From: Occallatibacter riparius
GTDB taxonomy: Bacteria > Acidobacteriota > Terriglobia > Terriglobales > Acidobacteriaceae
DNA: 64,000 nucleotides
Assembly (NCBI RefSeq): GCF_025264625.1
Contig: NZ_CP093313.1
Coordinates: 930,001-994,000, forward strand
Reading direction: 5' to 3'
Numbering within the stretch: position 1 is the stretch's first letter; each line of letters begins with the position of its first letter. Shown piece after piece: positions 27,353 through 36,036 of the stretch. The notes beneath the pieces are model-generated. The model worked only from the letters and a program-made list of their open reading frames with translations, did no database searches and was not told where the DNA came from. The position numbers and the translations under genes are program-made.

Positions 27353-28996
27353 TCAGCCCTTCGCCTTCCGATACCGCCGGATCAGGTTGTTGGTCGAGCT
27401 GTCGTGTCCAAGCGACGGCTCCTGAGCATCCTCAAGCTCTGGAACGATTCGCTGCGCCAGTTGCTTGCCCAGCTCCACGCCCCATTGGTCAAAGGAATTG
27501 ATATTCCAGATCACGCCCTGGGTGAACACCGAGTGCTCATAGAGCGCCACCAGCTTGCCCAGGATGTCTGGCGTAAGCTCTTCCGCCACAAGCATATTGG
27601 AGGGCCGGTTGCCCTCAAAGACGCGATGCGGAACGAGCCACTCGGCGGTGCCCTCGGCCTTCACCTGCTCGGCAGTCTTGCCGAAGGCCAGCGCCTCTGC
27701 CTGCGCAAAGACGTTGGCGATCAGCATGTCGTGGTGCCGGCCCAGCGGGTTCAGTGACTTGTTGAATGCGATGAAGTCGCAGGGAATCAGCCGCGTGCCC
27801 TGGTGAATGAGCTGGTAGAAAGAGTGCTGACCGTTGGTTCCAGGCTCGCCCCAGTAGATGGGGCTGGTAGCGTAGTCCACGTGCTCGCCGTTCAGCGTGA
27901 TGTATTTGCCGTTGCTCTCCATGGTGAGCTGCTGGAGATATGCCGGGAAGCGCTTCAGGTACTGCTCATAAGGCAACACAGCCTCTGTCTCAGCGCCGAA
28001 GAAGTCGGTATACCAAACTGTCAGCAATCCCAGCAGAACGGGCAGATTCTTCTCAAACGGAGCTGTCCGGAAGTGCTCGTCCATGGCGTGGAAGCCGTCG
28101 AGCAGAGCGCGGAAGTTCTCCGGCCCGATCGCCAGCATGGTCGACAAACCGATCGCCGAATCCATGGAGTAGCGGCCGCCGACCCAATCCCAGAAGCCGA
28201 ACATGTTGGCCGTATCGATGCCGAACTTTGAGACTTCCTTTGCATTGGTCGAGACGGCGACGAAGTGCTTGGCGATCGCGGCCTCATCGGTCAGCTTGCT
28301 CAGCAGCCACTCGCGAGCGCTGTTCGCGTTGGTCATCGTTTCAAGAGTCGTGAAGGTCTTGGACGAAACAACGAACAGCGTCTCCTCGGCGTCGAGGTCC
28401 ACTACAGCCTCGGCGAAGTCGGTGCTGTCCACGTTCGAGACGAAGCGGAAGGTCAGGTCGCGCTGACTGTAGTGCTTCAGCGCCTCGTAAGCCATGACGG
28501 GCCCCAAGTCCGACCCACCGATACCGATGTTCACCACGTTGCGAATGCGCTTGCCGGTCTGCCCCTTCCAGGCGCCGCTACGCACCCGATTGGCGAAGTC
28601 GGCCATGCGGTCCAGCACCTCGTGCACCTTGGGCACGACGTTCTCGCCGTCCACTTCGATGGTGGCGCCTCGCGGCGCTCTCAGAGCCACGTGGAGCACC
28701 GCGCGATTCTCCGTTATATTGATCTTCTGGCCAGTAAACATGGCCTCAGTACGCTCTTTCAGGCCCGACTCTTCGGCAAGTTGCACGAGGAGCCGCAGAG
28801 TCTCGTCGGTCACTCGGTTTTTGGAGTAGTCGAGAAACAGGCCAACAGCCTCGGCGGTCAAGCGCTCGCCGCGCCCGGGATCGGCAGAGAACAGATTGCG
28901 CAGATGCGCATCGCGGATCTCGCGGAAGTGGTTCCCAAGCGCCTGCCACGCCTTTCGGCTGGTTAACGATTTCGTCTCTGCCGCCGCTGTCGCCAT
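27353..28996 (-). CDS. pgi: Glucose-6-phosphate isomerase
   Basis: A 547-residue PGI of the long, proteobacterial/eukaryotic-like type. Clear signatures are [36 protein letters not shown], the catalytic-site GGRYSM, and [25 protein letters not shown]. It interconverts glucose 6-phosphate and fructose 6-phosphate in the cytoplasm. It lies 48 bases downstream of glpD on the same strand, and both feed central carbon metabolism, so a two-gene transcript is plausible. tRNA-Arg follows on the same strand. Confidence 0.96.
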   Translation of the reverse strand: MATAAAETKSLTSRKAWQALGNHFREIRDAHLRNLFSADPGRGERLTAEAVGLFLDYSKNRVTDETLRLLVQLAEESGLKERTEAMFTGQKINITENRAVLHVALRAPRGATIEVDGENVVPKVHEVLDRMADFANRVRSGAWKGQTGKRIRNVVNIGIGGSDLGPVMAYEALKHYSQRDLTFRFVSNVDSTDFAEAVVDLDAEETLFVVSSKTFTTLETMTNANSAREWLLSKLTDEAAIAKHFVAVSTNAKEVSKFGIDTANMFGFWDWVGGRYSMDSAIGLSTMLAIGPENFRALLDGFHAMDEHFRTAPFEKNLPVLLGLLTVWYTDFFGAETEAVLPYEQYLKRFPAYLQQLTMESNGKYITLNGEHVDYATSPIYWGEPGTNGQHSFYQLIHQGTRLIPCDFIAFNKSLNPLGRHHDMLIANVFAQAEALAFGKTAEQVKAEGTAEWLVPHRVFEGNRPSNMLVAEELTPDILGKLVALYEHSVFTQGVIWNINSFDQWGVELGKQLAQRIVPELEDAQEPSLGHDSSTNNLIRRYRKAKG

Positions 28997-29044
28997 ACCG
29001 TTCTCCTTTTAAGCTCTCGTGGAGGTAACTGATGCCTGAGGTCC

Positions 29045-30649
29045 CTAACTGGTTACATTGTACTGAGCAGCCAACTGGAGAAACGCCGTCACTTGTTGGG
29101 TCGCCCAAGCGTCATCGTGGCCCAGTTCGCGCGCCAGCAGGCGTGCTGCCGCAGGCGCCATACGTATTGCCGCCGCAGCATTCAACAAGAGCGCTCGCGT
29201 GCGCCGTGACAAAACATCGTCGAGCGTTCGCGCCATCTCGTTGCGCGCCGCCCAGACAATTTGCGCACCCACACAGGGCAGGTCGGGGTCGAGCAGCTGG
29301 GCCAGTCCAGGATCGGACTCGGCAAGTGCGCGAATCGGAGATGCATCGGTTCCGTACACCGCCAGAGCATCTTCGGGAAGGGCCAGCCCGCCCGACCCTT
29401 GCTCCGGTTTCAGGTATCCGTGGATGCGCAATGTCTTTGTGACGCTGGGAGCCTCGTCTAACCGGCCGAGAGTGATGGCCTGGTCCACCACGTCTTCAGC
29501 CATATGCCGATAGGTTGTCCACTTGCCGCCAACAATGGTCAGTAATCCAGTGGCGTCGATGTGGATCGTGTGGTCGCGCGAGAGAGCCGAGGTCTTTGAT
29601 GCGTCAGAGCCCGCGGCTTTCACCAAGGGACGAATGCCCACAAACACGCTTAGGATGTCTTCGCGCTGCGGAGGACGGCTGAGGTACTGTCCCGCGGTGT
29701 CGAGCACAAACTGGATCTCCTGCTCGAATGGAGCGGGTTCGTACGAGGGCCCGTCAATCGGCGTGTCCGTGGTACCCACCAGCGTGTGCCCATGCCACGG
29801 GATGGCAAAAAGTACGCGTCCGTCAGTAGTGTGCGGCACCATGATCGCGGTGTCTCCGGACAGGAACGAGTGATCGAAGACGAGGTGAATGCCCTGGCTG
29901 GGAGCGAGCATCGGCTGCGATTCCGCGTCAGCCATGCGCCGCGTTTCGTCGGTGAAGATTCCGGTGGCGTTGATGACGACCTTCGCCGCCGCAGTGAAGC
30001 GCTGGCCCGATTCGCGATCGAGTGCGTCGACTCCATTGATGAATCCATCGGCATCGCGGGTCAGTTCCACGACCGGCGCATAGTTCAACACGGTCGCGCC
30101 CTGTTCCGTCGCCGTGATGATGAGTGAAATCAGCAGGCGAGCATCATCGAACTGGCCGTCGTGGTAAACCACGCCGCCCCGCAGTCCGTCCTGGCGAATG
30201 TTGGGCAGGCGCTGGAGCGTCTCTTCTAGCGACAAAATGCGTGATTTGCCAAAACCATATTTGCCGGCCAGCAGGTCATAAATTTTGAGACCAATGCCGT
30301 AGAACGGCGTCTCCCACCATGAGTAATTGGGGACGATGAAAGGCTGATCGTGCACCAGGTGGGGGGCGTTCTCAAGCATGATACCGCGCTCTTTCAGCGC
30401 TTCCATCACCAGCGAGATATTGCCCTGTTCGAGATAGCGCACGCCGCCGTGGACCAGCTTGGTGCTGCGGCTCGACGTTCCCTTGCCAAAATCTTCCCGC
30501 TCGAGAAGGAGTACGGAGTATCCGCGGCTTGCCGCGTCTACGGCGATGCCGGCGCCCGTGGCGCCCCCGCCGATAACGATGATGTCCCAGGGGTCCTGAT
30601 TCGGAAGCTGGCGCTCGCGGACACGGGCCAGCATGGATTCACGATTCAT
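29045..30649 (-). CDS. glpD: FAD-dependent glycerol-3-phosphate dehydrogenase
   Basis: The N terminus is a dinucleotide-binding fold for FAD (DIIVIGGGATGAGIAVDAASRGYSVLLLE), followed by GKGTSSRSTKLVHGGVRYLEQGN, the family's substrate-site segment, and a C-terminal helical domain. It oxidises glycerol 3-phosphate to dihydroxyacetone phosphate at the inner face of the membrane and passes electrons to quinone. It therefore connects to the glycerol kinase at 17057 and to the quinol-fed respiratory genes near 31.6-35.8 kb. GAGG precedes the ATG. Length (534) fits the aerobic enzyme. Confidence 0.95.
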   Translation of the reverse strand: MNRESMLARVRERQLPNQDPWDIIVIGGGATGAGIAVDAASRGYSVLLLEREDFGKGTSSRSTKLVHGGVRYLEQGNISLVMEALKERGIMLENAPHLVHDQPFIVPNYSWWETPFYGIGLKIYDLLAGKYGFGKSRILSLEETLQRLPNIRQDGLRGGVVYHDGQFDDARLLISLIITATEQGATVLNYAPVVELTRDADGFINGVDALDRESGQRFTAAAKVVINATGIFTDETRRMADAESQPMLAPSQGIHLVFDHSFLSGDTAIMVPHTTDGRVLFAIPWHGHTLVGTTDTPIDGPSYEPAPFEQEIQFVLDTAGQYLSRPPQREDILSVFVGIRPLVKAAGSDASKTSALSRDHTIHIDATGLLTIVGGKWTTYRHMAEDVVDQAITLGRLDEAPSVTKTLRIHGYLKPEQGSGGLALPEDALAVYGTDASPIRALAESDPGLAQLLDPDLPCVGAQIVWAARNEMARTLDDVLSRRTRALLLNAAAAIRMAPAAARLLARELGHDDAWATQQVTAFLQLAAQYNVTS

Positions 30650-30749
30650 GGATCGACCTCATGAACTGCTTTATAGGAAGGATACGCTGGCAGGCACCAT
30701 ATAAACTGAAGACTGCGCGGCAATTGCGTCTGCGCATGGACAACAACAA

Positions 30750-31586
30750 ATGCATTTTCATTTTCCATTCACGATGGATGACGTTCTCTGGACGTTCACC
30801 TTCGCTGCGCAACTGGTGCTGCTGGTCGTCCTCTTGGGGCGCGACCGGGCCGGGCGCTTCCCTCTTTTCACCGCTAGCGTGGCGCTGGTTGCATTCCGCG
30901 TCTTGACCGGCAGGCTGCTGATGGGCCGCCTTCCGCAGATCACCATGATGGAGTTCGTGATCATAACCGCGGTGATCGGCGTGGTGCTGGGGCTGCTGGT
31001 TCTGATCGAGCTTGCACGGAAGCCATTCGGGCGCGTGCCGCGGGTCGCCTGGGTCACCGCCGCACTGATCGTGATGGCGATCGGCGCCGTCGTGCTGAAG
31101 TTCTGGGGCAAGTGGCCGGCATGGGAGCAGATGAAGGCCGGGAGCGCAATCCAACTGCTGCAGTTGCTTGCGCAGAAGGGCGGGCTGTTTCTGGATGTCG
31201 AGAACATCCTCGTGGGCTTGCTTATCGTTATTTTCGGCGCGCGCTACGGAGCAGGGTGGCGGAGCCATACGCAGCGCATCGTGATCGGCCTGTCGACTGC
31301 ATCGATTGCCCAGATTTCTGTTCAGGCCATATGGCAGGTGATCGCGAGCCATGCAGCGCCGAAGTCGATGGATGAATATAACCATTTCATCGCGTTGCGC
31401 GAGCGACTGTTCAATGCTAACAGTGTCGTGTTCTTCGCAGTGCTGGTCTGGTGGATCATTACCCTGTGGCTAGATGAGCCGGGAGGGGTGAAGGCGACGC
31501 CGGAAGGAACCGTGATTGAAGGGGAATCGGAGCCGGCGGCACTGGAGTCCGGCAGCGCAGAGGCTCTCGAAGACCACGACGCGTAA
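30750..31586 (+). CDS. Multi-pass membrane protein of unknown function
   Basis: The 278-residue product has about seven hydrophobic helices (residues 12-32, 37-55, 68-88, 100-120, 148-165, 178-196, 222-242) and a charged Glu-rich C-terminal tail of about 35 residues. No signature of a known transporter or enzyme is visible. Two starts are possible, ATG 30750 and ATG 30774 (MDDVLWTF); neither has a clear ribosome site. It is divergent from glpD and convergent with the bd-like cytochrome gene, from which a shared terminator separates it. Confidence 0.72.
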   Translation: MHFHFPFTMDDVLWTFTFAAQLVLLVVLLGRDRAGRFPLFTASVALVAFRVLTGRLLMGRLPQITMMEFVIITAVIGVVLGLLVLIELARKPFGRVPRVAWVTAALIVMAIGAVVLKFWGKWPAWEQMKAGSAIQLLQLLAQKGGLFLDVENILVGLLIVIFGARYGAGWRSHTQRIVIGLSTASIAQISVQAIWQVIASHAAPKSMDEYNHFIALRERLFNANSVVFFAVLVWWIITLWLDEPGGVKATPEGTVIEGESEPAALESGSAEALEDHDA

Positions 31587-31605
31587 CAAAGTCCGGCTTG
31601 AATAG

Positions 31606-31643
31606 AAAGAAGGCGCCAGCTGAATCGCAGGCGCCTTCTTTTT
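31606..31643. terminator. Bidirectional intrinsic terminator
   Basis: A twelve-pair stem AAAGAAGGCGCC/GGCGCCTTCTTT with a 12-nt loop, ending TTTTT on the plus strand and with an A-run mirrored for the minus strand, lies between the convergent membrane-protein gene and the respiratory operon. Confidence 0.88.
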
Positions 31644-31655
31644 GCCTGCTGGTTC

Positions 31656-33065
31656 TTATCGCTCGGCCAGGAGCGGCTTCTGCTGTCTGGACGCGGAAGG
31701 GTTGACGTGCGCGTTGATGTAGTTCGCCAGATCCTCCACATCCTGCGTGGTGCCGGTCATGGGCGGCATGAACCGGCGATATGGCGAGTCGGGTTTGTAT
31801 TCATGCAGCATCTGGATGAAATTGTGAATCCCGGCGGGATCGCGCCCGTCCATCAACGTGCGCATCGAACGGTACCCGTCCATTGTGTGGCAGGATCCGC
31901 ACTCGCCGCGGAAGATGGCTTCGCCGCGCGAGTAACTCGAAGGTGGCAAGCCGCCATCACCGTTCCAGGTCCACATGGAGTTGGCCAGGTACCCCTGCGC
32001 ATTGAAGCGGGCCACAGAAGGGACACGGGTGCCGTTTGAATACATCCAGCGGCCTATCACGTACGGCTTGCGCAGCATTTCGCGGGCGTACTCGCCAGCG
32101 CCGGTGACCATGAGGGCCAGCATCAGAATGCTGAGCGCGTGCGCCAGGTTGAAGTCGATCGGATTGCGATAAGCGAGGTAATATGCGACCCTCACAATAG
32201 TCGCCGACGTAATGATGATGATCAGCGCAATGCGGGTGACTGTCGAGAACGTTCCGCCGGCAATGGTGTCAATGCCGAGAGTGAGCAGCGCACGCTGCGA
32301 GGAAGGCACCATCCACAGGTACCACATCAACAGGAATGGAGTGGCCACGAACGAGGGGACAAGCCACTTGACGCTCCACTTGACCATGCCCGTTTTGAGA
32401 TCCGGTTGCTTGTCCCCATCGATGCGGCTGGAGGTGATGAGAGCCCAGATTCCCGCAAGCGACGTGCAGACCCCGGTGCGCAGGAAGAGGCTAGGCCAGT
32501 AGGTCGGGTTGAAGAAAGCGTTCCAGAATTTGCTCGCCTCATGGCCGGTGCCGGCGATACCGATCCAGGTGTCTCCCGGGGTGAGCATGAACGTGAGGAT
32601 GCCGTTGATGATGATGAGCGTACAGACCGATGCGATGGAATACACCCAGCCGACCGTCAGGTGCAGCTTCGGATCGATCCGATTCCACGTGTAGTAATAG
32701 ACCGCAATCGTGGTGAGCTCGATCATGAAGAAAACCCACTCGATAGCCCAGCCGAAGACGAAGTTATGAATCAGCGTGCTGGTGGCCTCAGGATGCGTGA
32801 GTCCGATGGCGAACCAGATTCCGACACCGGAGACGGTGCCGAAGACGCCCGTAAGCACGAGGAAGAACTTGGAGTGGCGGACGAGCTGCGCGAGCCAAGC
32901 TTTGCCGGTCTCCTTATCGGCCATCTGCATGGCCTTGCGTTCGGCGATCGGCAGAAACAGGCCGCCGCCCACCGCGAACTGCGAAATCATGACGTGATAG
33001 ATGGCGATGAGTCCGATGACCCAGCCCGAGCCTAAGTGCGGAATGTCCCAGAACGGATAGTTCAT
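31656..33065 (-). CDS. Cytochrome bd-like oxidase subunit I with C-terminal heme c domain
   Basis: Residues 15-345 follow the CydA pattern: His24 in the first helix (position of the high-spin heme ligand), GWAIEWVFFMIELT with Glu109 and Glu116, and GEYAREMLRKPYVIG, resembling the GRQPW segment. The C-terminal 100 residues are a mono-heme cytochrome c domain (CGSCH, residues 389-393; candidate axial Met in RFMPPMTGT). By hand alignment, the position of the low-spin heme His of E. coli CydA (in NP....HT) is Arg196 here. I infer a bd-like oxygen (or other) reductase fed through heme c rather than directly by quinol. It is the last gene of the Rieske/cytochrome b operon and ends at a terminator. 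Confidence 0.8.
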   Translation of the reverse strand: MNYPFWDIPHLGSGWVIGLIAIYHVMISQFAVGGGLFLPIAERKAMQMADKETGKAWLAQLVRHSKFFLVLTGVFGTVSGVGIWFAIGLTHPEATSTLIHNFVFGWAIEWVFFMIELTTIAVYYYTWNRIDPKLHLTVGWVYSIASVCTLIIINGILTFMLTPGDTWIGIAGTGHEASKFWNAFFNPTYWPSLFLRTGVCTSLAGIWALITSSRIDGDKQPDLKTGMVKWSVKWLVPSFVATPFLLMWYLWMVPSSQRALLTLGIDTIAGGTFSTVTRIALIIIITSATIVRVAYYLAYRNPIDFNLAHALSILMLALMVTGAGEYAREMLRKPYVIGRWMYSNGTRVPSVARFNAQGYLANSMWTWNGDGGLPPSSYSRGEAIFRGECGSCHTMDGYRSMRTLMDGRDPAGIHNFIQMLHEYKPDSPYRRFMPPMTGTTQDVEDLANYINAHVNPSASRQQKPLLAER

Positions 33066-33074
33066 CGTTGCCTC

Positions 33075-34163
33075 TTATCGAATCGTCCAGTAACCGATGG
33101 CGGTGGTGGTCAGCAGCAGCACAACGGCAACAATGCCGAAGTAGTGCGCAGTGCGGGCGCGCCGGCCTGAGTCCTTGCGCGTGTCGTAGAACGGAATAAG
33201 GAGCCACAGTGCAATGCCCAGCGTGAAGAGCAGCAGTCCGGCAATTTCGCCCGCCTCACCCGGCAGAATGGTGCCGAGAACCTTGAGCATCTCGAAAGGG
33301 CTCATGAAGTACCACTCCGGATGAATGCCGAGTGGTGCCGGCGAGAGAGCGTCATATTGCTTGCCCAGCGACCACGGGAATACCGAAGCGAGCAAGGCAA
33401 GCACATTGAGCGAAATGAGCCACATGGCCAGGTCCTTGCGCAGGAACGCAGGCATGAAGGGAATGCTCTTCCTCTCGCTGGGGTGCTTCAGCTCCTCGCT
33501 GGGCGGAATGGCGTTGCCGTGCTTTTGCACGAGCCAGAGGTGAAAGCCAAGCAGCGGTAGGAAGAGCGCTGGCAGCACGACGACGTGTAGAGCGAAAAAG
33601 CGTTGGACGGTGAATTCGCTTACGTCCGGACCGCCTCGAAGGATGTTGGCGATGGCGGGTCCGATGAACGGAACGGCCGCCGGGATCTGTAAGCCCACTT
33701 TGGTCGCAAAGTAGCTGAGTTCATCCATGGGCAGCAGGTATCCGGAAAATCCGAAGACTGTGGCCAGGGCAAGCAGCGCCATTCCACTCAGCCAGCCGAA
33801 CTCGCGTGGCTTGCGGTAGGCCTTCATGAAGAAGACCGAGAACATGTGCACCATGATGGCGAAGATCATGAGGTTGGCTGACCAGGCGTGCGCCGACCGG
33901 ATGAGCCACCCGAAGCGCATCACGAACGTGATCTGGCGGACAGACTCGAATGCATCCACGCCAGGCCGGTAGTAGACCAGCAGCAGCACGCCGGTGAAGC
34001 ACTGCACAAGAAAGAGGAAAAGCGATATGCCTCCCCAGTAGTACCAGAAGGAGTAACGATGGGCGGGCACAGTCTTGTGGCGCGCGAATGCGGCCACCTC
34101 GGAGATGCCGAGGCGCTCATCAACCCACCCATAGAGCGAATTCGCAATAGATTTCGATGTCAT
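33075..34163 (-). CDS. Cytochrome b of a bc/b6f-type complex (b6 and subunit IV fused)
   Basis: The 362-residue protein carries both heme-ligand pairs: His92/His106 (13 residues apart) and His193/His208 (14 apart, the b6 spacing), and the quinol-site PEWY at 282-285. The N-terminal helix region VPAHRYSFWYYWGG..VYYRPGV resembles cytochrome b6, but the Cys that holds the extra heme c of b6f is Tyr/Trp here. About eight membrane helices are present in one chain, so b6 and subunit IV are fused. It should pass electrons from quinol to the Rieske protein and across the membrane. The bd-like gene follows 9 bases later. Confidence 0.93.
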   Translation of the reverse strand: MTSKSIANSLYGWVDERLGISEVAAFARHKTVPAHRYSFWYYWGGISLFLFLVQCFTGVLLLVYYRPGVDAFESVRQITFVMRFGWLIRSAHAWSANLMIFAIMVHMFSVFFMKAYRKPREFGWLSGMALLALATVFGFSGYLLPMDELSYFATKVGLQIPAAVPFIGPAIANILRGGPDVSEFTVQRFFALHVVVLPALFLPLLGFHLWLVQKHGNAIPPSEELKHPSERKSIPFMPAFLRKDLAMWLISLNVLALLASVFPWSLGKQYDALSPAPLGIHPEWYFMSPFEMLKVLGTILPGEAGEIAGLLLFTLGIALWLLIPFYDTRKDSGRRARTAHYFGIVAVVLLLTTTAIGYWTIR

Positions 34164-34187
34164 TTCAGATCCTTGCTCCTGACGCGC

Positions 34188-34679
34188 TCAGGCGCGCGAG
34201 ACCAGTACCCCGGTTTCATTGACGGCCACCTTGAAAAGCTTCAGCGGCTTGGGCGGAGGCCCGCTGACATTCGCTCCCGTGCGCGGATCGTAGACACCGC
34301 CGTGGCATGCACAGTGAATGCGGTTCATCTGCGACTCGTATTGCACAGTGCAGCCAAGGTGCGTGCACACTGCCGTCAGCGCGACCCATGCGCCGTCCTG
34401 GTGGTGGATGAGCATGGCGGGCGCGGAGCCGAACTTGAACATCAGCACGGAGCCGGGCGCAAGTTTCTGCGCATCCTTGAGCGTCACCTCAGTGACGGCG
34501 GAGGCGCTCGAGGCCATCTCAATAGGCGACGCCAGATAGCGGTAGACGGGATAGCCAAGGGCGCCGACATAACAAAGCCCTGCTGCACCTGCCGCGATCA
34601 GGAAGCCGCGGCGTGTGGCCTTGTCGCCGCCGGCCTCCGGCGCAGTCTGAATGGGTTCGAGGACGATGTGACCGCTCAT
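34188..34679 (-). CDS. Rieske iron-sulfur protein
   Basis: A 163-residue Rieske subunit with a twin-arginine membrane anchor (ATRRGFLIAAGAAGLCYVGALG, residues 21-42) and both cluster boxes: CTHLGC (105-110) and CACHGG (123-128), giving ligands Cys105, His107, Cys123 and His126 and a disulfide Cys110-Cys125. It accepts electrons from quinol at cytochrome b and hands them to a c-type heme outside. The start is ATG 34679, which overlaps the upstream stop codon (ATGA) and has AAGGAG eight bases before it; the frame open to 34733 is inside the upstream gene. Confidence 0.95.
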   Translation of the reverse strand: MSGHIVLEPIQTAPEAGGDKATRRGFLIAAGAAGLCYVGALGYPVYRYLASPIEMASSASAVTEVTLKDAQKLAPGSVLMFKFGSAPAMLIHHQDGAWVALTAVCTHLGCTVQYESQMNRIHCACHGGVYDPRTGANVSGPPPKPLKLFKVAVNETGVLVSRA

Positions 34680-35791
34680 TGTGCGGCTCCTTCCATGGGC
34701 TTTTGCGCGCGTGCGACGACGGAGATGAGCCACCCGACGACGCCGAGCCCAGCGATGAACAGGATCAGGAACAGGCCTACGACGCTCCAGTTGGTGACAA
34801 CGTCACGATCCCAGACATCGAAGCCCTTGCTTAATAACGTCAGGTCGCGCACGGCATCGCGGTAGACAGTGAAGACGATCTCAATGAGGAGTACGAGCAG
34901 TGCGCCCGTCCACGCGAGCCACGCGGGAGCCCGCCCTACAAAGCCGGCAAACGCCGCAACCAGGACTGCTACGGGAACGAGAGCGAGCCAGCCGTAACCG
35001 GCGAGGCCGCCAAAGTGATAGAGCGCGTGGTTCGCGAGTCCGCTCTTGACGGCGTCGGGCTGGACGCTAGCTGCCCAAATTCCGGCAGCAAGATAAACGA
35101 GGCCAGAGATTCCAGCGATATTCCCACCCACTCCGGCAAGAAAGCGCTTCTCCTCCGCGGTGAACGTGCTGCGGGCCGCGAGATACACCATCCAGAGGCC
35201 GCCCACAAAGAGGCCACCGGCCAGCATCAGGAGCCAGCGAGGCTCGGTGGTGGGGTCGCCGGTGGGCAGGAACACGCCCGCTGCCGAAGAGGAGTACATG
35301 CTGCGCCAGGCCTCCGGGCGTAGCATGAGCGTCATATTGGTCGAGAGCAGGCGTGCGACGAATCCGGCAATGATCCATGCGCTCAGGCCTACAAGCCATG
35401 CGGTGCGCCCCGATTCAAGACGCCCCGTGAACTGGTACAGCAGCCAGTAGGCCAACGTCAGGAGGCCGATGATGGAGATCCAATAGGCTCCGATGAGGAT
35501 GCTGCTGGTGTATAGCGCGCGGCCGTAGAGAACCTGCGCAAACAGGAGCGGCGGCACTCCAAGGTTGATGACATAGGTCATGACGACCGTGAGGCGACGC
35601 GCCAGCGCGCGTGCCGCCACCGTTGAAGCCGCCGAGTTGCGGAAGAGGCTCAGGATAACCGCAATCAGCAGGCCGCCAAGCAGCATCTCGACCGCCACGA
35701 AGTGGAGCGATAGCGTAACGATATGGAGCAGCTTGAATAGCCAGACCGGCGCCGGTAAAGGGATCGGATCAACGGCGGGAAATGATTGCAT
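34676..35791 (-). CDS. Multi-pass membrane subunit, possible second bd-like subunit
   Basis: This 371-residue first gene of the respiratory operon has about nine membrane helices. Helix 1 contains His23 and His30 (KLLHIVTLSLHFVAVEMLLGG), a pattern like the heme-bearing first helix of cytochrome bd-like or other membrane cytochromes, and a late loop reads LANHALYHFGGLAGYG. No family is recognised with confidence. Its place ahead of Rieske, cytochrome b and a CydA-like protein suggests it is the partner subunit of the bd-like reductase or of the whole complex. AAGGAAC precedes the ATG. Confidence 0.7.
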   Translation of the reverse strand: MQSFPAVDPIPLPAPVWLFKLLHIVTLSLHFVAVEMLLGGLLIAVILSLFRNSAASTVAARALARRLTVVMTYVINLGVPPLLFAQVLYGRALYTSSILIGAYWISIIGLLTLAYWLLYQFTGRLESGRTAWLVGLSAWIIAGFVARLLSTNMTLMLRPEAWRSMYSSSAAGVFLPTGDPTTEPRWLLMLAGGLFVGGLWMVYLAARSTFTAEEKRFLAGVGGNIAGISGLVYLAAGIWAASVQPDAVKSGLANHALYHFGGLAGYGWLALVPVAVLVAAFAGFVGRAPAWLAWTGALLVLLIEIVFTVYRDAVRDLTLLSKGFDVWDRDVVTNWSVVGLFLILFIAGLGVVGWLISVVARAQKPMEGAAQ

Positions 35792-35918
35792 TTAAAGTTC
35801 CTTTCGCCCGGGGTTATTGCAAGCCGTGGCATGGAAAGCGCCATGTGCGGAACCGGGTAGAGGTAGCGTGTGGTTAGTGGACTGCTGTTGTCCGATTCGG
35901 AATGCGAGTCCAACCTAA

Positions 35919-35934
35919 TCGGGGGTATCCCGGA
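35919..35934. promoter_or_regulatory. Imperfect palindrome in the rrf2/respiratory operon gap
   Basis: TCGGGGGTATCCCGGA is palindromic in 10 of 16 positions around TA and sits about 130 bases upstream of the respiratory operon and 100 upstream of the divergent Rrf2 gene. It is a candidate operator only; it does not match a well-known Rrf2 site. Confidence 0.25.
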
Positions 35935-36036
35935 AGGTCTGTGACGGCGAACACGTACTGGTGTGATCTACCCGCAATACACTCATTGCCTGAAACCCAA
36001 TCTCGAGGCGCGGCAATGCCGCGGTAGGGCAGAACC

